Counted from the stretch's first letter, positions 1-10,519 are shown. The stretch: 64,000 nucleotides of DNA from Pseudomonadota bacterium (GCA_023424095.1 JAFAEG010000027.1:1-64000); one strand, 5' to 3'. Notes: generated from the letters alone by a model not told the origin. Made by a program: numbers and translations.

Positions 1-689
1 GAAGGGGAGAGGGTTGAGATAGAAAAGAGCGTCTCCGCCTGATTGAGCAAGAAGCGGCCATCGCCGTCGGCGGTGGCGATCAGGGCGTCGCGGGCCTCTG
101 GCGTGACCGGGAGGGGGCGTTCGACCAACACCTCGGCCTTGTCGAGCAGCCGGCCCAAAGCGGCGTGATCGAGGCGGTTGAGGATCAGCACCTGGCCGCG
201 GCTGAGCAAAGCGGCGTTCAGCTCGAAGCTCGGATTTTCCGTGGTCGCGCCGACCAGGACGACGGTGCCGTCCTCGACATAAGGAAGAAAGCCGTCCTGC
301 TGGGCGCGGTTGAAGCGGTGGATCTCGTCCACGAACAGCAAGGTCTGCCGGCCCAGGCGGCGATGCTCGCGGGCCTCGGCGAAGACCTTCTTGAGATCGG
401 CGACGCCGGAGAAGACGGCGCTGATGGCGACGAAGCGCAAGCCGACCGCGTCGGCGAGCAGCCGGGCGATGCTGGTCTTGCCCGTGCCGGGCGGTCCCCA
501 CAGCACCATGGAAGACAATTTGCCCGCCGCCACCTGCCGCCCGATCGCGCCGTCCGGGCCGGTCAGATGCTCCTGGCCGACGACATCGCCCAGCGAGCGC
601 GGGCGCAGCCGATCGGCCAGCGGCGCGCCGGGCGGCGGCTCGTCCTGGCCTGGGTCGGCGGGAAGGTCATCGGCAAAGAGGTCGGCCAT
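1..689 (-). CDS. rarA: RarA/MgsA replication-associated AAA+ ATPase (5' part; gene runs off the window)
   Basis: RarA is a clamp-loader-like AAA+ ATPase that acts at stalled replication forks. The visible part is 229 codons from the ATG at 689. It has Walker [10 protein letters not shown] (residues 65-73), Walker [11 protein letters not shown] (117-126), the sensor-1 stretch [12 protein letters not shown] (148-159) and an arginine-finger LLSR (161-164), all characteristic of RarA rather than RuvB. The C-terminal lid and tetramerisation domains lie beyond base 1. It is divergent from rplJ, 308 bp away. The last visible codons (SISTLSPF) do not look like the usual RarA continuation and resemble a translated intergenic hairpin repeat, but the element is cut by the window edge. 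Confidence 0.93.
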   Translation of the reverse strand, partial: MADLFADDLPADPGQDEPPPGAPLADRLRPRSLGDVVGQEHLTGPDGAIGRQVAAGKLSSMVLWGPPGTGKTSIARLLADAVGLRFVAISAVFSGVADLKKVFAEAREHRRLGRQTLLFVDEIHRFNRAQQDGFLPYVEDGTVVLVGATTENPSFELNAALLSRGQVLILNRLDHAALGRLLDKAEVLVERPLPVTPEARDALIATADGDGRFLLNQAETLFSISTLSP

Positions 690-798
690 GGGCGCTATCT
701 AGGCGGGATCGCGCGGCGTTGCACCCGCGCTCCTTGACCCTTTCGGCAATTCTGTTATTGGCCCGCCCCGATCCGTGGGTTCGCCCGCGGCTCGCCGT

Positions 799-997
799 CC
801 GAGACAGTTGGTGGGGCTTGCCCCTTAATTTCCAGCCTAGACGGGGACAGAAGTTTCAAGCGGCCGCTTGCGCGCGCCGTGTCTGCCATATGAGCGGACC
901 CGTAACCCAAATCCCCTTCGGACCTTGCCCGGCGGATTCCCCGTCGGGTGAAAGTGTGCGTTTTCGCATTCGTGCGAAGGCGCGGAAGGAAGAGTGT
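799..997 (+). promoter_or_regulatory. 5' leader of rplJ, likely L10 autoregulatory leader
   Basis: The 308 bp between rarA and rplJ contain no gene. The rplJ-proximal part has two clear hairpins: cccggcgg/ccgtcggg (928-935 with 941-948, one G-U pair) and ttcgca-ttcg-tgcgaa (963-978, a perfect 6-bp stem with a UUCG loop), followed by a purine-rich ribosome site (ggaagga) before the ATG at 998. In many bacteria rplJ leaders are bound by the L10-L12 complex for translational feedback. The position and fold agree with that, but the family consensus was not tested. No strong promoter was identified by eye. Confidence 0.45.
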
Positions 998-1513
998 ATG
1001 GATCGAGCTCAAAAGAAAGAGGCGGTCGCACAGCTCAAGCAGACGTTCCAGGAGACTGGGGTTGTCGTCGTCACCCGTAACCTCGGGATGACGGTCGCGC
1101 AGTCCACCAATCTGCGGATCAAGATGCGTGACGCGGGCGCCTCCTACAAAGTGTCGAAGAACACGCTCGCTCTGATCGCGATCGAGGATACTCCCTACGC
1201 CAATCTGGCGGATTTGCTGGTGGGGCCGACGGCCCTGGCCAGTTCCGCCGATCCGGTCGCCGCCGCAAAGGCAGCGGTCGATTTCGCCAAGACGAACGAC
1301 AAGCTCGAAATCGTCGGCGGGGCCATGGGCAGCACCCTTCTCGATGCGAACGGCGTGAAGGCTTTGGCCGAGCTGCCGTCCCTCGACGAACTGCGCGCAA
1401 AGATCGTGGGCCTCGTGCAGGCTCCCGCGACCAAGCTCGCTCAGCTCGTTCAGGCGCCGGCTGCGAAGGTCGCCCGCGTCGTGGGCGCTTATGCGGCCAA
1501 GGAAGCAGCGTAA
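998..1513 (+). CDS. rplJ: 50S ribosomal protein L10
   Basis: uL10 anchors the L7/L12 stalk on the large subunit. The 171-residue product begins [17 protein letters not shown] and has the family features [16 protein letters not shown] and the stretch [11 protein letters not shown], with the Ala-rich C-terminal helix that binds L12 dimers. An open frame extends upstream to 719, but the ATG at 998 has the ribosome site and the conserved N terminus. rplL follows after 51 bp on the same strand. The usual neighbours rplK-rplA and rpoB-rpoC are not beside this pair. Confidence 0.97.
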   Translation: MDRAQKKEAVAQLKQTFQETGVVVVTRNLGMTVAQSTNLRIKMRDAGASYKVSKNTLALIAIEDTPYANLADLLVGPTALASSADPVAAAKAAVDFAKTNDKLEIVGGAMGSTLLDANGVKALAELPSLDELRAKIVGLVQAPATKLAQLVQAPAAKVARVVGAYAAKEAA

Positions 1514-1564
1514 CTTTCAACAAACTCAAATGGGGCGTGCGCGTCCCGATCATGGAGACTTACA

Positions 1565-1942
1565 ATGGCAGACATCAATGCGCTGGTTGACCAGCTTTCC
1601 GAACTGACCGTCCTCGAGGCCGCTGACCTCGCCAAGGCGCTCGAAGAGAAGTGGGGCGTTTCGGCCGCCGCGGCCGTTGCGGTTGCCGGCCCGGCCGGTG
1701 GCGGCGCCGCTGCTCCGGCTGCTGAAGAGCAGACCGAATTCGACGTCATCCTGACCGGCGACGGCGGCAACAAGATCGCCGTCATCAAGGAAGTCCGCGC
1801 CATCACCCAGCTGGGTCTCGGCGAAGCCAAGGCGCTCGTTGAAGGCGCGCCGAAGCCCGTCAAGGAAGGCGTGAACAAGGAAGAGGCCGAGAAGATCAAG
1901 GCTCAGATCGAAGGCGCCGGCGGCACCGTCGAACTGAAGTGA
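1565..1942 (+). CDS. rplL: 50S ribosomal protein L7/L12
   Basis: bL12 forms the mobile stalk that recruits translation GTPases. The 125-residue protein has the N-terminal dimerisation part ([19 protein letters not shown]), an Ala/Gly-rich hinge (about residues 36-58) and the globular C-terminal domain starting at FDVIL and ending GGTVELK, which is the normal length and composition. It is cotranscribed with rplJ and followed by a strong terminator at 2073-2101. Confidence 0.97.
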   Translation: MADINALVDQLSELTVLEAADLAKALEEKWGVSAAAAVAVAGPAGGGAAAPAAEEQTEFDVILTGDGGNKIAVIKEVRAITQLGLGEAKALVEGAPKPVKEGVNKEEAEKIKAQIEGAGGTVELK

Positions 1943-1946
1943 CCCA

Positions 1947-2026
1947 GCGGGCCTTTTGGCCCGCGCGGAGTCATCCCGGACTTGATCCGGGATCTGAACC
2001 GATCTGGACCCCGGCCTTCGCCGGGG
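1947..2026. repeat. Cluster of three short intergenic hairpins downstream of rplL
   Basis: Three perfect hairpins follow one another: gcgggcc-tttt-ggcccgc (1947-1964), atcccgga-cttga-tccgggat (1973-1993) and ccccggc-cttc-gccgggg (2009-2026). The second begins with the tcatcccgg word that also opens the paired palindromes at 19130 and 58878, so this is probably a member of the same intergenic repeat family, here in a decayed or rearranged form. No T-tract follows these stems. Confidence 0.6.
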
Positions 2027-2072
2027 CACTGGCATGGTTTTCCGGGTGTCTTGAAGCGCCCGGGGAAGGAGA

Positions 2073-2101
2073 GGGCGGTCCGGCAACGGGCCGCCCTTTT
2101 T
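2073..2101 (+). terminator. Rho-independent terminator of rplJ-rplL
   Basis: gggcggtccg-gcaa-cgggccgccc is a 10-bp stem with one G-U pair and a GCAA loop (2073-2096), followed directly by a run of T. It lies between rplL and the convergent GNAT gene. Confidence 0.85.
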
Positions 2102-2110
2102 CCGTTGGGG

Positions 2111-3166
2111 CTAGGTCCGCTGCCGCCAGAGCGGGGCCAGTGCCGCCGCCAGCACGCGCGATCGAACGAACAGCAGGTCCACAATCGGGCTGCCTTCGCG
2201 CGCGCCCATCTGGCTTTTGTAGCCCGCATCGCCCGAGCCCCAGCTGATCGTCTCGATGCCGTCGCGGGCGGCCTGTTCGAACGCGCGGATCAGCAAGGTC
2301 CGCCCGGGGCTGTGCTGGGCGAAACGGTCGTCATAATTGTTGGCGATCTGGTAGAAAATCGTCCCGACCTGGAGGCCGAAGGTGAAGGCCGCGGGGATGC
2401 CGTCGAGGCGCAGGATGCTGCCGCGCAGCTTCGCCGCCAGGTCCGGGTCTGCCGCCATGCCTTCCCAGATCGCCCGCTGCCGCGCGTCGGCGAATTGCAG
2501 CCCGGCGTCCGCTTCCGTCGCCAGCCAGCTGTTGCGCTCGATCCGGGCGATGGCGTCGCGATCCTCGCTGCACCAGTCCGCGCCGGTGAAGCGACTTATG
2601 TCCAGCGCGCCGAGTTCGCTGAGCTTCTTCTCGCGCCAGCGATTCTTCTTCATCGTCGAGGCGCGCGGCCAGGGACCGTCGGCGCTCAGCGCGCGAACGT
2701 CGATCTCGAAGCAGCTGCCGAGCGGCCGTTCAAGCATTGTCCAGCCGGTGGCGGCGGCGGCCTGGCGCAGCCTGGTCGCGGCGGGGTCGTCGGCGAAGAT
2801 GGGGCCCAGCCGCCAGATCCTGCCGAGCAGCTGCCGCAGATCGCGATCGCCGAACATCGCATTGAGCTCGGAGGCGGTCGCGTCGCCCGCAATCGCCATG
2901 GCGCGAAACGGCCAATAGCTGCCGGCGACTTCGCGCAGCTTGAGCGGCCCGATGCGGCGGTCGACCAGGCCGAAGCCGGCGAGCGGGCGGCCGTCCGCAC
3001 GCAAGACGATGGAGAGGCGGGCGCCTTCGCAGGCGGCGAACCAGGCGCCGCGCAGGAAGACATGACGCGGATCGGTGGCCGCGGCCAGGGCGTCCAGGTC
3101 GCGTGGCGTCGCGCGCACGAGGTGCAGGCGCTCCGGCGCAAGCTGGGCATCACGCCGCATCAACAT
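2111..3166 (-). CDS. FemAB/BioF2-like GNAT-fold acyl- or aminoacyltransferase
   Basis: A 351-residue protein with the double-GNAT architecture of the BioF2/CelD (Acetyltransf_6) and FemAB families. The C-terminal half carries the recognisable segment DGIPAAFTFGLQVGTIFYQI, followed by DDRFAQHSPGRTLL and SWGSGDAGYKSQMG. The start is ATG 3166 with AGGGG about 8 nt upstream. It is transcribed divergently, 90 bp from a polysaccharide deacetylase and a second transferase of the same fold, which suggests a shared role in modifying a cell-surface glycan or lipid. The substrate cannot be read from the sequence. Confidence 0.8.
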   Translation of the reverse strand: MLMRRDAQLAPERLHLVRATPRDLDALAAATDPRHVFLRGAWFAACEGARLSIVLRADGRPLAGFGLVDRRIGPLKLREVAGSYWPFRAMAIAGDATASELNAMFGDRDLRQLLGRIWRLGPIFADDPAATRLRQAAAATGWTMLERPLGSCFEIDVRALSADGPWPRASTMKKNRWREKKLSELGALDISRFTGADWCSEDRDAIARIERNSWLATEADAGLQFADARQRAIWEGMAADPDLAAKLRGSILRLDGIPAAFTFGLQVGTIFYQIANNYDDRFAQHSPGRTLLIRAFEQAARDGIETISWGSGDAGYKSQMGAREGSPIVDLLFVRSRVLAAALAPLWRQRT

Positions 3167-3256
3167 GGATCAGCCCCTGGCCGATTCGCCGTTAAAATGG
3201 CGTGTAACTGCGCCCCGGTTCACCTTTTCTTGGGAGGGCGAGGGTAAGCGGCAGGC

Positions 3257-4243
3257 ATGACGACGCGCGTGCTTCTTACCGTCGATACCGAATTGGTCTG
3301 GCGGCATCATGCTGCCGGTCACGATTGGCGTGAGAATTTCACCCGCTCCTACGAGGCGGCGGGGGTGGGCATCCCCTATCAGCTCGCCATGCTGGCCCGA
3401 CACGATCTGAAGGCCTGCTTCTTCGTCGATCCGATGCCGGCGGCGGTCCACGGGCTCGATCCGGTCAAGCGGATGGTCGAACCGATCCTCGCGGCCGGGC
3501 AGGAGGTGCAGCTGCATCTCCACCCGTTCTGGGCGCATCTGGAGAAAGCGGAGCGCAACCGGCGTACGGACGAACTGACCGCTTATGATTTCGGCGCGCA
3601 GCGGGCGCTGATCGCGCAGGCGCGGGAGCTGCTGGTCGCGGCGGGCGTGCCGGAACCGATCGCCTTCCGCTCGGGCAGCTATGCCGCCAATGCCGACACC
3701 GCCCGCGCGCTTGCCGAACTGGGCTTCCGCTATGACAGCAGCCACAATGGCTCGCATCACCCCAAGCCGAGCGCTTTGCCGCTACCGCCCCAGGCGGTCG
3801 CGCCGGTCGAGATCGGGCCGGGGCTGATCGAATTGCCGGTCAGCCAGATTGGCGGCGCGGAGGGGCTGAGGCATCTGCAGATCTGTGCGGTGTCGTTCGC
3901 GGAAATGCGCGGCGCCTTGCTGGCGGCGGAGCGGTGCGGGCAGCCGGTGGTGACCATCGTCAGCCACAGTTTCGAACTCGCCACCCGCAACGGGCTGGCG
4001 GTCAATCGCGTCGTGCGGCGGCGCTTCGACCGGCTCTGCGCCTTTCTCGCCGAACAGCGCGACATGCTGCCGACGGCGACGTTCGCGAGCCTGCCGAGCC
4101 TGCCGCTCGACCAAGCGGCGACGCCTGCGCCGGGGAGCCAGCAGCGTCGCCTGCGCCGGATGGCGGGGCAGGTGTGGGGCAATCTGCGCTACGAACGGTT
4201 CGCCGCCCGCGCGGCCGAGCGGAGGCAGGCGCATGTCCGCTGA
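3257..4243 (+). CDS. Polysaccharide deacetylase-like protein (NodB-fold)
   Basis: A 328-residue carbohydrate-esterase-family-4-like protein. The start of the fold has DTE (10-12, the position of the metal-binding Asp pair), then a His motif HLHPFW (87-92) and FRSGSY (137-142, the usual active-site Arg segment). No signal peptide is visible, so it is cytoplasmic or an inner-leaflet enzyme, unlike secreted chitin or peptidoglycan deacetylases. It overlaps the next GNAT gene by 11 bp and shares a divergent promoter region with the GNAT gene at 2111-3166. Deacetylation of a glycan precursor is an inference; residues for the second catalytic base were not verified. Confidence 0.82.
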   Translation: MTTRVLLTVDTELVWRHHAAGHDWRENFTRSYEAAGVGIPYQLAMLARHDLKACFFVDPMPAAVHGLDPVKRMVEPILAAGQEVQLHLHPFWAHLEKAERNRRTDELTAYDFGAQRALIAQARELLVAAGVPEPIAFRSGSYAANADTARALAELGFRYDSSHNGSHHPKPSALPLPPQAVAPVEIGPGLIELPVSQIGGAEGLRHLQICAVSFAEMRGALLAAERCGQPVVTIVSHSFELATRNGLAVNRVVRRRFDRLCAFLAEQRDMLPTATFASLPSLPLDQAATPAPGSQQRRLRRMAGQVWGNLRYERFAARAAERRQAHVR

Positions 4244-5108
4244 CGCGATCGCCGCGCGCACGCCTTTGCCGTTCCGGGTGGGGCCCAGGACGGTAGCGCG
4301 GGTGCATCGCCGGCTGGTCCGCGTCACCATGGGGCTGGAGCAGGCGATCAGCGGCGCGGCACTGGCGCTGCCCGGCCTGCCGCCTCGCGCCGACGGCTAT
4401 TATCTGCGCGCCGTACCGGCCGAACAGGCGGCGAGCATCGGCGCGGCCAGCGGCATGCGCGCCTTCGTCCGGCAGGCTTATCCGCATCATTATGCCGATT
4501 TGGGCCTCGGCTATGACGCCTATCTCGCCACTTTCTCGAGCAAGACGCGCTCGTCGCTGAAGCGCAAGGCGCGCAAGCTGGCGGAGCATGATGGCGGGAC
4601 GCTGGACGTGCGGGTCTATCGGACCCCCGCCGAGCTTGCCGATTTCTTCGCCGACGCCCGCGCGGTCTCGGCGCTGACCTATCAGGAAAAATTGCTCGAC
4701 GCCGGCCTGCCCGAGGATCTGGCGGAGATGCAGGCGCTCGCGGCCCGCGACCAGGTGCGCGCCTTCCTGTTGTTCGTGGGAGGCCGCGCCGTGGCCTATC
4801 TCTACGCTCCAGGCGAGGGCGAAACCCTGCGCTACGAGCATCTGGGCTACGACCCGGATGTCGCCATATGGTCGGTGGGCAGCGTGCTGCAATTGGAGGC
4901 GATGCGGCTGTTGATGGAAGAGGGCCGCTTCCGCTGGTTCGACTTCACCGAAGGCGACGGCCAGCACAAGCGCGCCTTCGCCACCGGCTCCATTCCGAGC
5001 GTCGACCTGCTGCTGCTGCGGCCCACGCTGGGCAATGTCGCCGCCGCCTCGGCGCTCGCCGGCTTCGACCGCTTTGTTTCCTTCGCCAAGCGGATCGCGC
5101 GCCGGTAA
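4233..5108 (+). CDS. FemAB/BioF2-like GNAT-fold transferase
   Basis: A 291-residue protein with the Acetyltransf_6 pattern: YLATFSSKTRSSLKRKARKL followed by a GNAT core with RAFLLFVGGRAVAYLY and RFRWFDFTEGDGQHKRAF. The start at 4233 overlaps the end of the deacetylase by 11 bp, so the two are translationally coupled. It is a second representative of the fold seen on the other strand at 2111-3166. Together the three genes look like a small surface-glycan modification unit, though no glycosyltransferase or export gene lies next to them. Confidence 0.8.
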   Translation: MSADAIAARTPLPFRVGPRTVARVHRRLVRVTMGLEQAISGAALALPGLPPRADGYYLRAVPAEQAASIGAASGMRAFVRQAYPHHYADLGLGYDAYLATFSSKTRSSLKRKARKLAEHDGGTLDVRVYRTPAELADFFADARAVSALTYQEKLLDAGLPEDLAEMQALAARDQVRAFLLFVGGRAVAYLYAPGEGETLRYEHLGYDPDVAIWSVGSVLQLEAMRLLMEEGRFRWFDFTEGDGQHKRAFATGSIPSVDLLLLRPTLGNVAAASALAGFDRFVSFAKRIARR

Positions 5109-5117
5109 GACGGAGGC

Positions 5118-5879
5118 GTGCGCCTCAGCAGCGAAGCCATAATCCTCTCCGTCCGCGCGCATGGCGAGCATGACGCGATCGTCCGCGCGCTGACGCCCGG
5201 CGACGGCGTGCAGCCCGGTTTTGTCCGTGGTGGCCGCTCACGGCGGCTTCGGCCGACGCTTCAGCCGGGCAATCTGGTCGCGGGGGAATGGCGCGCGCGA
5301 ACGGCGGATCAACTCGCCCATCTGACCGCGGAACTGGTGAAGAGCCGGGCACCCTTGCTCAGCGAACCGCTCGCCGCCGCCGCGATCGAATGGGCGACGG
5401 TGCTCAGCGCCGCGGCGCTGCCGGAGGCGCAGCCTTATCCGGCGCTCCATGCGGGCCTCTCCGGCCTGCTCGACGCGCTGGAGGCCGCGCCGAGCGCGCG
5501 CGGCTGGGGCGCGGCTCTGGTCCGCTACGAATTGCTGCTGCTGGGCGAGCTCGGCTTCGGCCTGGACCTGAGCGAATGCGCGGTGACCGGCGATACGGAC
5601 GATCTGGCCTTCGTCAGCCCGCGCAGCGGCCGCGCGGTCAGCCGGGCCGGGGCAGGCGACTATCGCGAACGGCTGTTTACGCTGCCCGCTTTCCTCACCC
5701 GGGGCGGCCAGGCGGAGGGCTGGGACGAGATCGTCGCGGGCCTCAGGATCACCGGCCATTTCATCGCCCGCGACGTGCTGATCGACCGGCAAGCGGACCT
5801 GCTCGCCTCGCGCGGCCGGCTGCTGGATCGGCTGCAACGGTTGACCTCGCCGCCGCCAGGCCCAAGTGAAGCAGGGTGA
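5118..5879 (+). CDS. recO: DNA repair protein RecO
   Basis: RecO works with RecF and RecR to load RecA on SSB-coated gaps. The 253-residue product starts with the OB-fold pattern SSEAIILSVRAHGEHDAIV and then GGRSRRLRPTLQPGNLV, which is typical of alphaproteobacterial RecO, and has the helical C-terminal half with YELLLLGELGFGLDLSEC. The start is GTG at 5118, with an upstream cggagg. Its TGA overlaps the GTG of apaG. Confidence 0.92.
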   Translation: MRLSSEAIILSVRAHGEHDAIVRALTPGDGVQPGFVRGGRSRRLRPTLQPGNLVAGEWRARTADQLAHLTAELVKSRAPLLSEPLAAAAIEWATVLSAAALPEAQPYPALHAGLSGLLDALEAAPSARGWGAALVRYELLLLGELGFGLDLSECAVTGDTDDLAFVSPRSGRAVSRAGAGDYRERLFTLPAFLTRGGQAEGWDEIVAGLRITGHFIARDVLIDRQADLLASRGRLLDRLQRLTSPPPGPSEAG

Positions 5880-6274
5880 AACAATTCTTCCCCTTCAGCG
5901 CGCAGACCGGCGACGTCACCGTCCGAGTCTCGGTCACCTTTTTGCCCGAGCAATCTGAACCCGGGCGCGGCCGCTGGTTCTGGGCCTATCATATCCGCAT
6001 CGAGAATGCGGGCGAGACGCCGGTGAAGCTGGTCAGCCGAGAATGGCAGATCAAGGATGGCCGGGGCGGGCTGAACGAGGTGCGCGGCGAGGGCGTCGTC
6101 GGCGAACAGCCGGTGATCGCGCCGGGCGCGGCCTATGATTATGTCTCCGGCTGCCCGCTGCCGACCCCGACCGGATCGATGGAAGGCCGCTACTTCATGG
6201 TCGCCGCCGACGGCAGCCGCTTCGAAGTAGAAATCCCCCGCTTCCCCCTGATCGCCCCGGCGGTGATCAGCTGA
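5876..6274 (+). CDS. apaG: ApaG family protein
   Basis: The 132-residue product matches the ApaG/DUF525 fold: VRVSVTFLPEQSEPGRGRWFWAYHIRIEN, then the family signature VKLVSREWQIKDGRG and the C-terminal GSMEGRYFMVAADGSRFEVEIPRFPL. ApaG is linked genetically to Co2+ and Mg2+ tolerance, and the same fold occurs in F-box proteins; its reaction is unknown. The GTG start at 5876 overlaps the recO stop (GTGA), which implies translational coupling. The stop overlaps the end of the convergent serine hydrolase by 8 bp. Confidence 0.92.
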   Translation: MKQFFPFSAQTGDVTVRVSVTFLPEQSEPGRGRWFWAYHIRIENAGETPVKLVSREWQIKDGRGGLNEVRGEGVVGEQPVIAPGAAYDYVSGCPLPTPTGSMEGRYFMVAADGSRFEVEIPRFPLIAPAVIS

Positions 6275-7571
6275 TCAGCTTGGCCGCGCGGGTCATCAGC
6301 GCGTGGAAGGCGGCTTCGTCGACCAAGGCGGCGGGATTGTTCCAGCTGCCGGTGACGACGTGCCAGACGCCCGCATTGTTGCGGATCAGGTAGGTCAGGT
6401 TGATCACGCCGGGCTCCGAGCCGCCCTTGAAGCCGACATAGGAGAAGGCGCCGGCCGCGTCGCGGGTCATGCCGGGGCTGATCGCCAGCACCGCCTTGGC
6501 GGTGTCGTCCGCGTTCAGCCGCAGCCAGTCCATCACCCGCGCCATGTCGGCGGCGGTGGCGAACCATTCGACCGTGTCGATCGCGGTCGGGCCGGTGGCG
6601 AAAAGCTGGCTGATCTCGACCGCCGGGCCGCCTTGTGCTTCCCGCTCGCGCAGGATGCGCCGCCGGCCCGCCTCGTCCGCTGCCAGCCAGGCGGTCCGCG
6701 CGGCTTCACTGGCCTTCAGCTGGAAGAGTTCGATGGTGGACAGCATCGGCCGGTTGCGCGCCGCCTGGCTCAGATTCATCCGCGTCATCATCCGCTCGAC
6801 ATTCTCGCGGCCGGCGAGGTGGAGCAGCAGATCGGTGGCGGTGTTGTCGCTGCGCGAGATCATCAGCGACGCGGCGGTGTGCACGGTCACCGGCGAGCCG
6901 AGCGGCCAATCCTGCAAGATGCCGCTGGGGAGCGAATGGCGGTTGATCGGGACCACATCGTTCCAGCGCCGCTCGCCGGCCTGCACCTGACGGCTCAATT
7001 CGGCGAGGATGAGCAATTTGAAGCTGGAGCCGATCGCCAGCGGGCGGTCGGGCTCGAGCTGGCTGATCACTGCCGGGGCGCCGTCGTCGAGCCGGGCGAT
7101 CTGGAAATTCACCTGGCCGGGCAATTGGCGAAGCTCGCCAAGGATACGCTCGGCGCTGTCGCCGCCGATCGGCTCGCTGCCGGTGACGTTCAGCCCGGCG
7201 ATGCGGTGCGGCGCCTGCGCCTCGACCTGAAGGCTCATGATGACGATCGAGCGCTCGAACCGGTAGCGGATGGTCGCGGCATTGGCGCCGGCGGGCTGGA
7301 TGCTCTCCACCCCCTGGATCGCGCCATATTGCGCCGTCAGCTGCTGCGACACGGCGGTGAGCTGGGCGGCCGGCACCTGCGCGAGGAAGCCGGCGGTGAA
7401 GACGTTCGGCAGATCGGCCTGGCCGCGCACCATCGCCACCACGTCGTTCGCCCGCTGGGCCACCGGGTCCTGGGCGGCGGCCGGGGCCGGCGCGGGGCTG
7501 GCCTGGGGCTGGGCGAAGGCCGGCGTTGCGGCGGCGAGCAAAAGCGTGATCAAGCCGAGTTTCAGGCGCAT
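6267..7571 (-). CDS. Secreted class A beta-lactamase-fold serine hydrolase
   Basis: A 434-residue precursor with a clear signal peptide (MRLKLGLITLLLAAATPAFA). An N-terminal domain of about 140 residues of unknown type precedes a penicillin-binding/beta-lactamase domain with SSFK (182-185, nucleophile and lysine), SDN (241-243) and KGG (382-384). The order and spacing fit the beta-lactamase2 group, but KGG replaces the usual KTG/KSG and no Glu-166 equivalent was identified, so it may be a peptidase or esterase rather than a resistance enzyme. The ATG at 7571 is chosen because it starts the signal peptide; the frame is open further upstream. Confidence 0.82.
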   Translation of the reverse strand: MRLKLGLITLLLAAATPAFAQPQASPAPAPAAAQDPVAQRANDVVAMVRGQADLPNVFTAGFLAQVPAAQLTAVSQQLTAQYGAIQGVESIQPAGANAATIRYRFERSIVIMSLQVEAQAPHRIAGLNVTGSEPIGGDSAERILGELRQLPGQVNFQIARLDDGAPAVISQLEPDRPLAIGSSFKLLILAELSRQVQAGERRWNDVVPINRHSLPSGILQDWPLGSPVTVHTAASLMISRSDNTATDLLLHLAGRENVERMMTRMNLSQAARNRPMLSTIELFQLKASEAARTAWLAADEAGRRRILREREAQGGPAVEISQLFATGPTAIDTVEWFATAADMARVMDWLRLNADDTAKAVLAISPGMTRDAAGAFSYVGFKGGSEPGVINLTYLIRNNAGVWHVVTGSWNNPAALVDEAAFHALMTRAAKLIS

Positions 7572-7685
7572 CTCATCCCCCTCCGGACCATCTGATCGCG
7601 CATTAAAGCGATCCGGGGCGGGTGAGAAGCAACCACTGGCCCCCTCCGCCGTTTCGCACGCAGAAGCTTTCTTGGGGAGGCCGTC

Positions 7686-7934
7686 ATGCCCATCGCCAGC
7701 ACCAGCCTGATCGAGCGGATCGCCCGCGTGATTGCCGGCAGGATCATCAGCGTGAATGCCGATGGCGATTATGCCTCGGCCGGGGACATGGTGGACGAGG
7801 TCTGGCACCTTTACACTGACGACGCGGTCTCGATCCTGAAGACGATGCGGGAGCCCGATCAGGCGGCGGCCGACGTCGGCGATCCGGCGATGTGGGAGCG
7901 GATGATCGAGGCGGCGCTGGCGCGCGGGGCCTGA
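7686..7934 (+). CDS. Conserved hypothetical protein, 82 aa
   Basis: A small acidic soluble protein (MPIASTSLIERIARVIAGR...) of unknown function. It has no signal peptide and no membrane segment. The start is supported by tggggaggccgtc just upstream of the ATG. It lies between two genes on the opposite strand and its stop is 1 bp from the end of the convergent membrane protein gene. Confidence 0.65.
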   Translation: MPIASTSLIERIARVIAGRIISVNADGDYASAGDMVDEVWHLYTDDAVSILKTMREPDQAAADVGDPAMWERMIEAALARGA

Positions 7935-7935
7935 A

Positions 7936-8256
7936 TTAGAAAGCGCGGAAAAAGGGCCAGAGCGCCCAGGTCGCGGGCGCGGCGAGCAGCAAACCGGCGG
8001 CGATGTCGAAGCCGCGGATCGGGCGAATGCGGACGCCGCGGCGCGGATTGCGGTAGCTGTCCCGCATCGTCGCGATCAGGATGTAGAAGCCGCACAGGGC
8101 CGTCGCCACCAGCGCGACCGCATAAGGCAGCACGAAGACTGACGGCCAGAAGTTGAAGGCGAGCCACAGCAGGAGGGCCCCCGCCCCGCAGGCGACGCCA
8201 GCGCCGATCGCCTTCGGCACGCTCACGAAATTGATGATGCCCCGTTTCCCCGTCAT
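7936..8256 (-). CDS. Small membrane protein, 106 aa
   Basis: A protein with three hydrophobic segments: about residues 14-34 (IGAGVACGAGALLLWLAF), 38-60 (VFVLPYAVALVATALCGFYILI) and 84-104 (FDIAAGLLLAAPATWALWPFF). A basic loop (RDSYRNPRRGVRIRPIRG) lies between the second and third. No family is recognised. It sits 40 bp downstream of parE on the same strand and may be cotranscribed with it. Confidence 0.65.
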   Translation of the reverse strand: MTGKRGIINFVSVPKAIGAGVACGAGALLLWLAFNFWPSVFVLPYAVALVATALCGFYILIATMRDSYRNPRRGVRIRPIRGFDIAAGLLLAAPATWALWPFFRAF

Positions 8257-8296
8257 GGCGCCGAGATGAGCAGCGAGACGCCTGCGCGCAAGGGCG

Positions 8297-10333
<2,037 letters not shown>

Positions 10334-10362
10334 CTATCCACAGAAGGCGCACTTGCGTGTTG

Positions 10363-10376
10363 CTGATGTATATCAG
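10363..10376. promoter_or_regulatory. Short palindrome in the parE/OMP divergent region
   Basis: ctgat-gtat-atcag is a 5-bp dyad with a 4-bp spacer, about 150 bp upstream of the barrel gene and 80 bp upstream of parE. It could be an operator for either gene. The call rests only on symmetry. Confidence 0.25.
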
Positions 10377-10519
10377 TCGTACACTTTGTCATGTTCGTCG
10401 CAGGGCGGCGCTGCTTGGTCCGTTTGGCCGGAAGCTCCGCTGTCTTGGTCGAGCGACGGTGGGTCCGTCCCGCCCGCTCTGCAATTGGGTCGTCACCAAC
10501 TTCAGGGAGTACGACCGCC

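Noticed and set aside
719..997. An upstream extension of rplJ in the same frame, adding 93 residues
   Set aside because: The added part has no L10 similarity, is biased by composition, and the ATG at 998 has a ribosome site and the conserved N terminus.
1119..1899. Long reverse-strand frames across rplJ and rplL
   Set aside because: They are shadows of the two ribosomal genes in high-GC DNA, with no motif.
6267..7571. A beta-lactam resistance gene
   Set aside because: SSFK and SDN are present, but KGG replaces KTG, and no Glu-166 equivalent was seen, so resistance should not be inferred.
10334..10342. ctatccaca, one base from a DnaA box, near parE
   Set aside because: A single site with no AT-rich stretch, no repeated boxes and no origin-linked gene.
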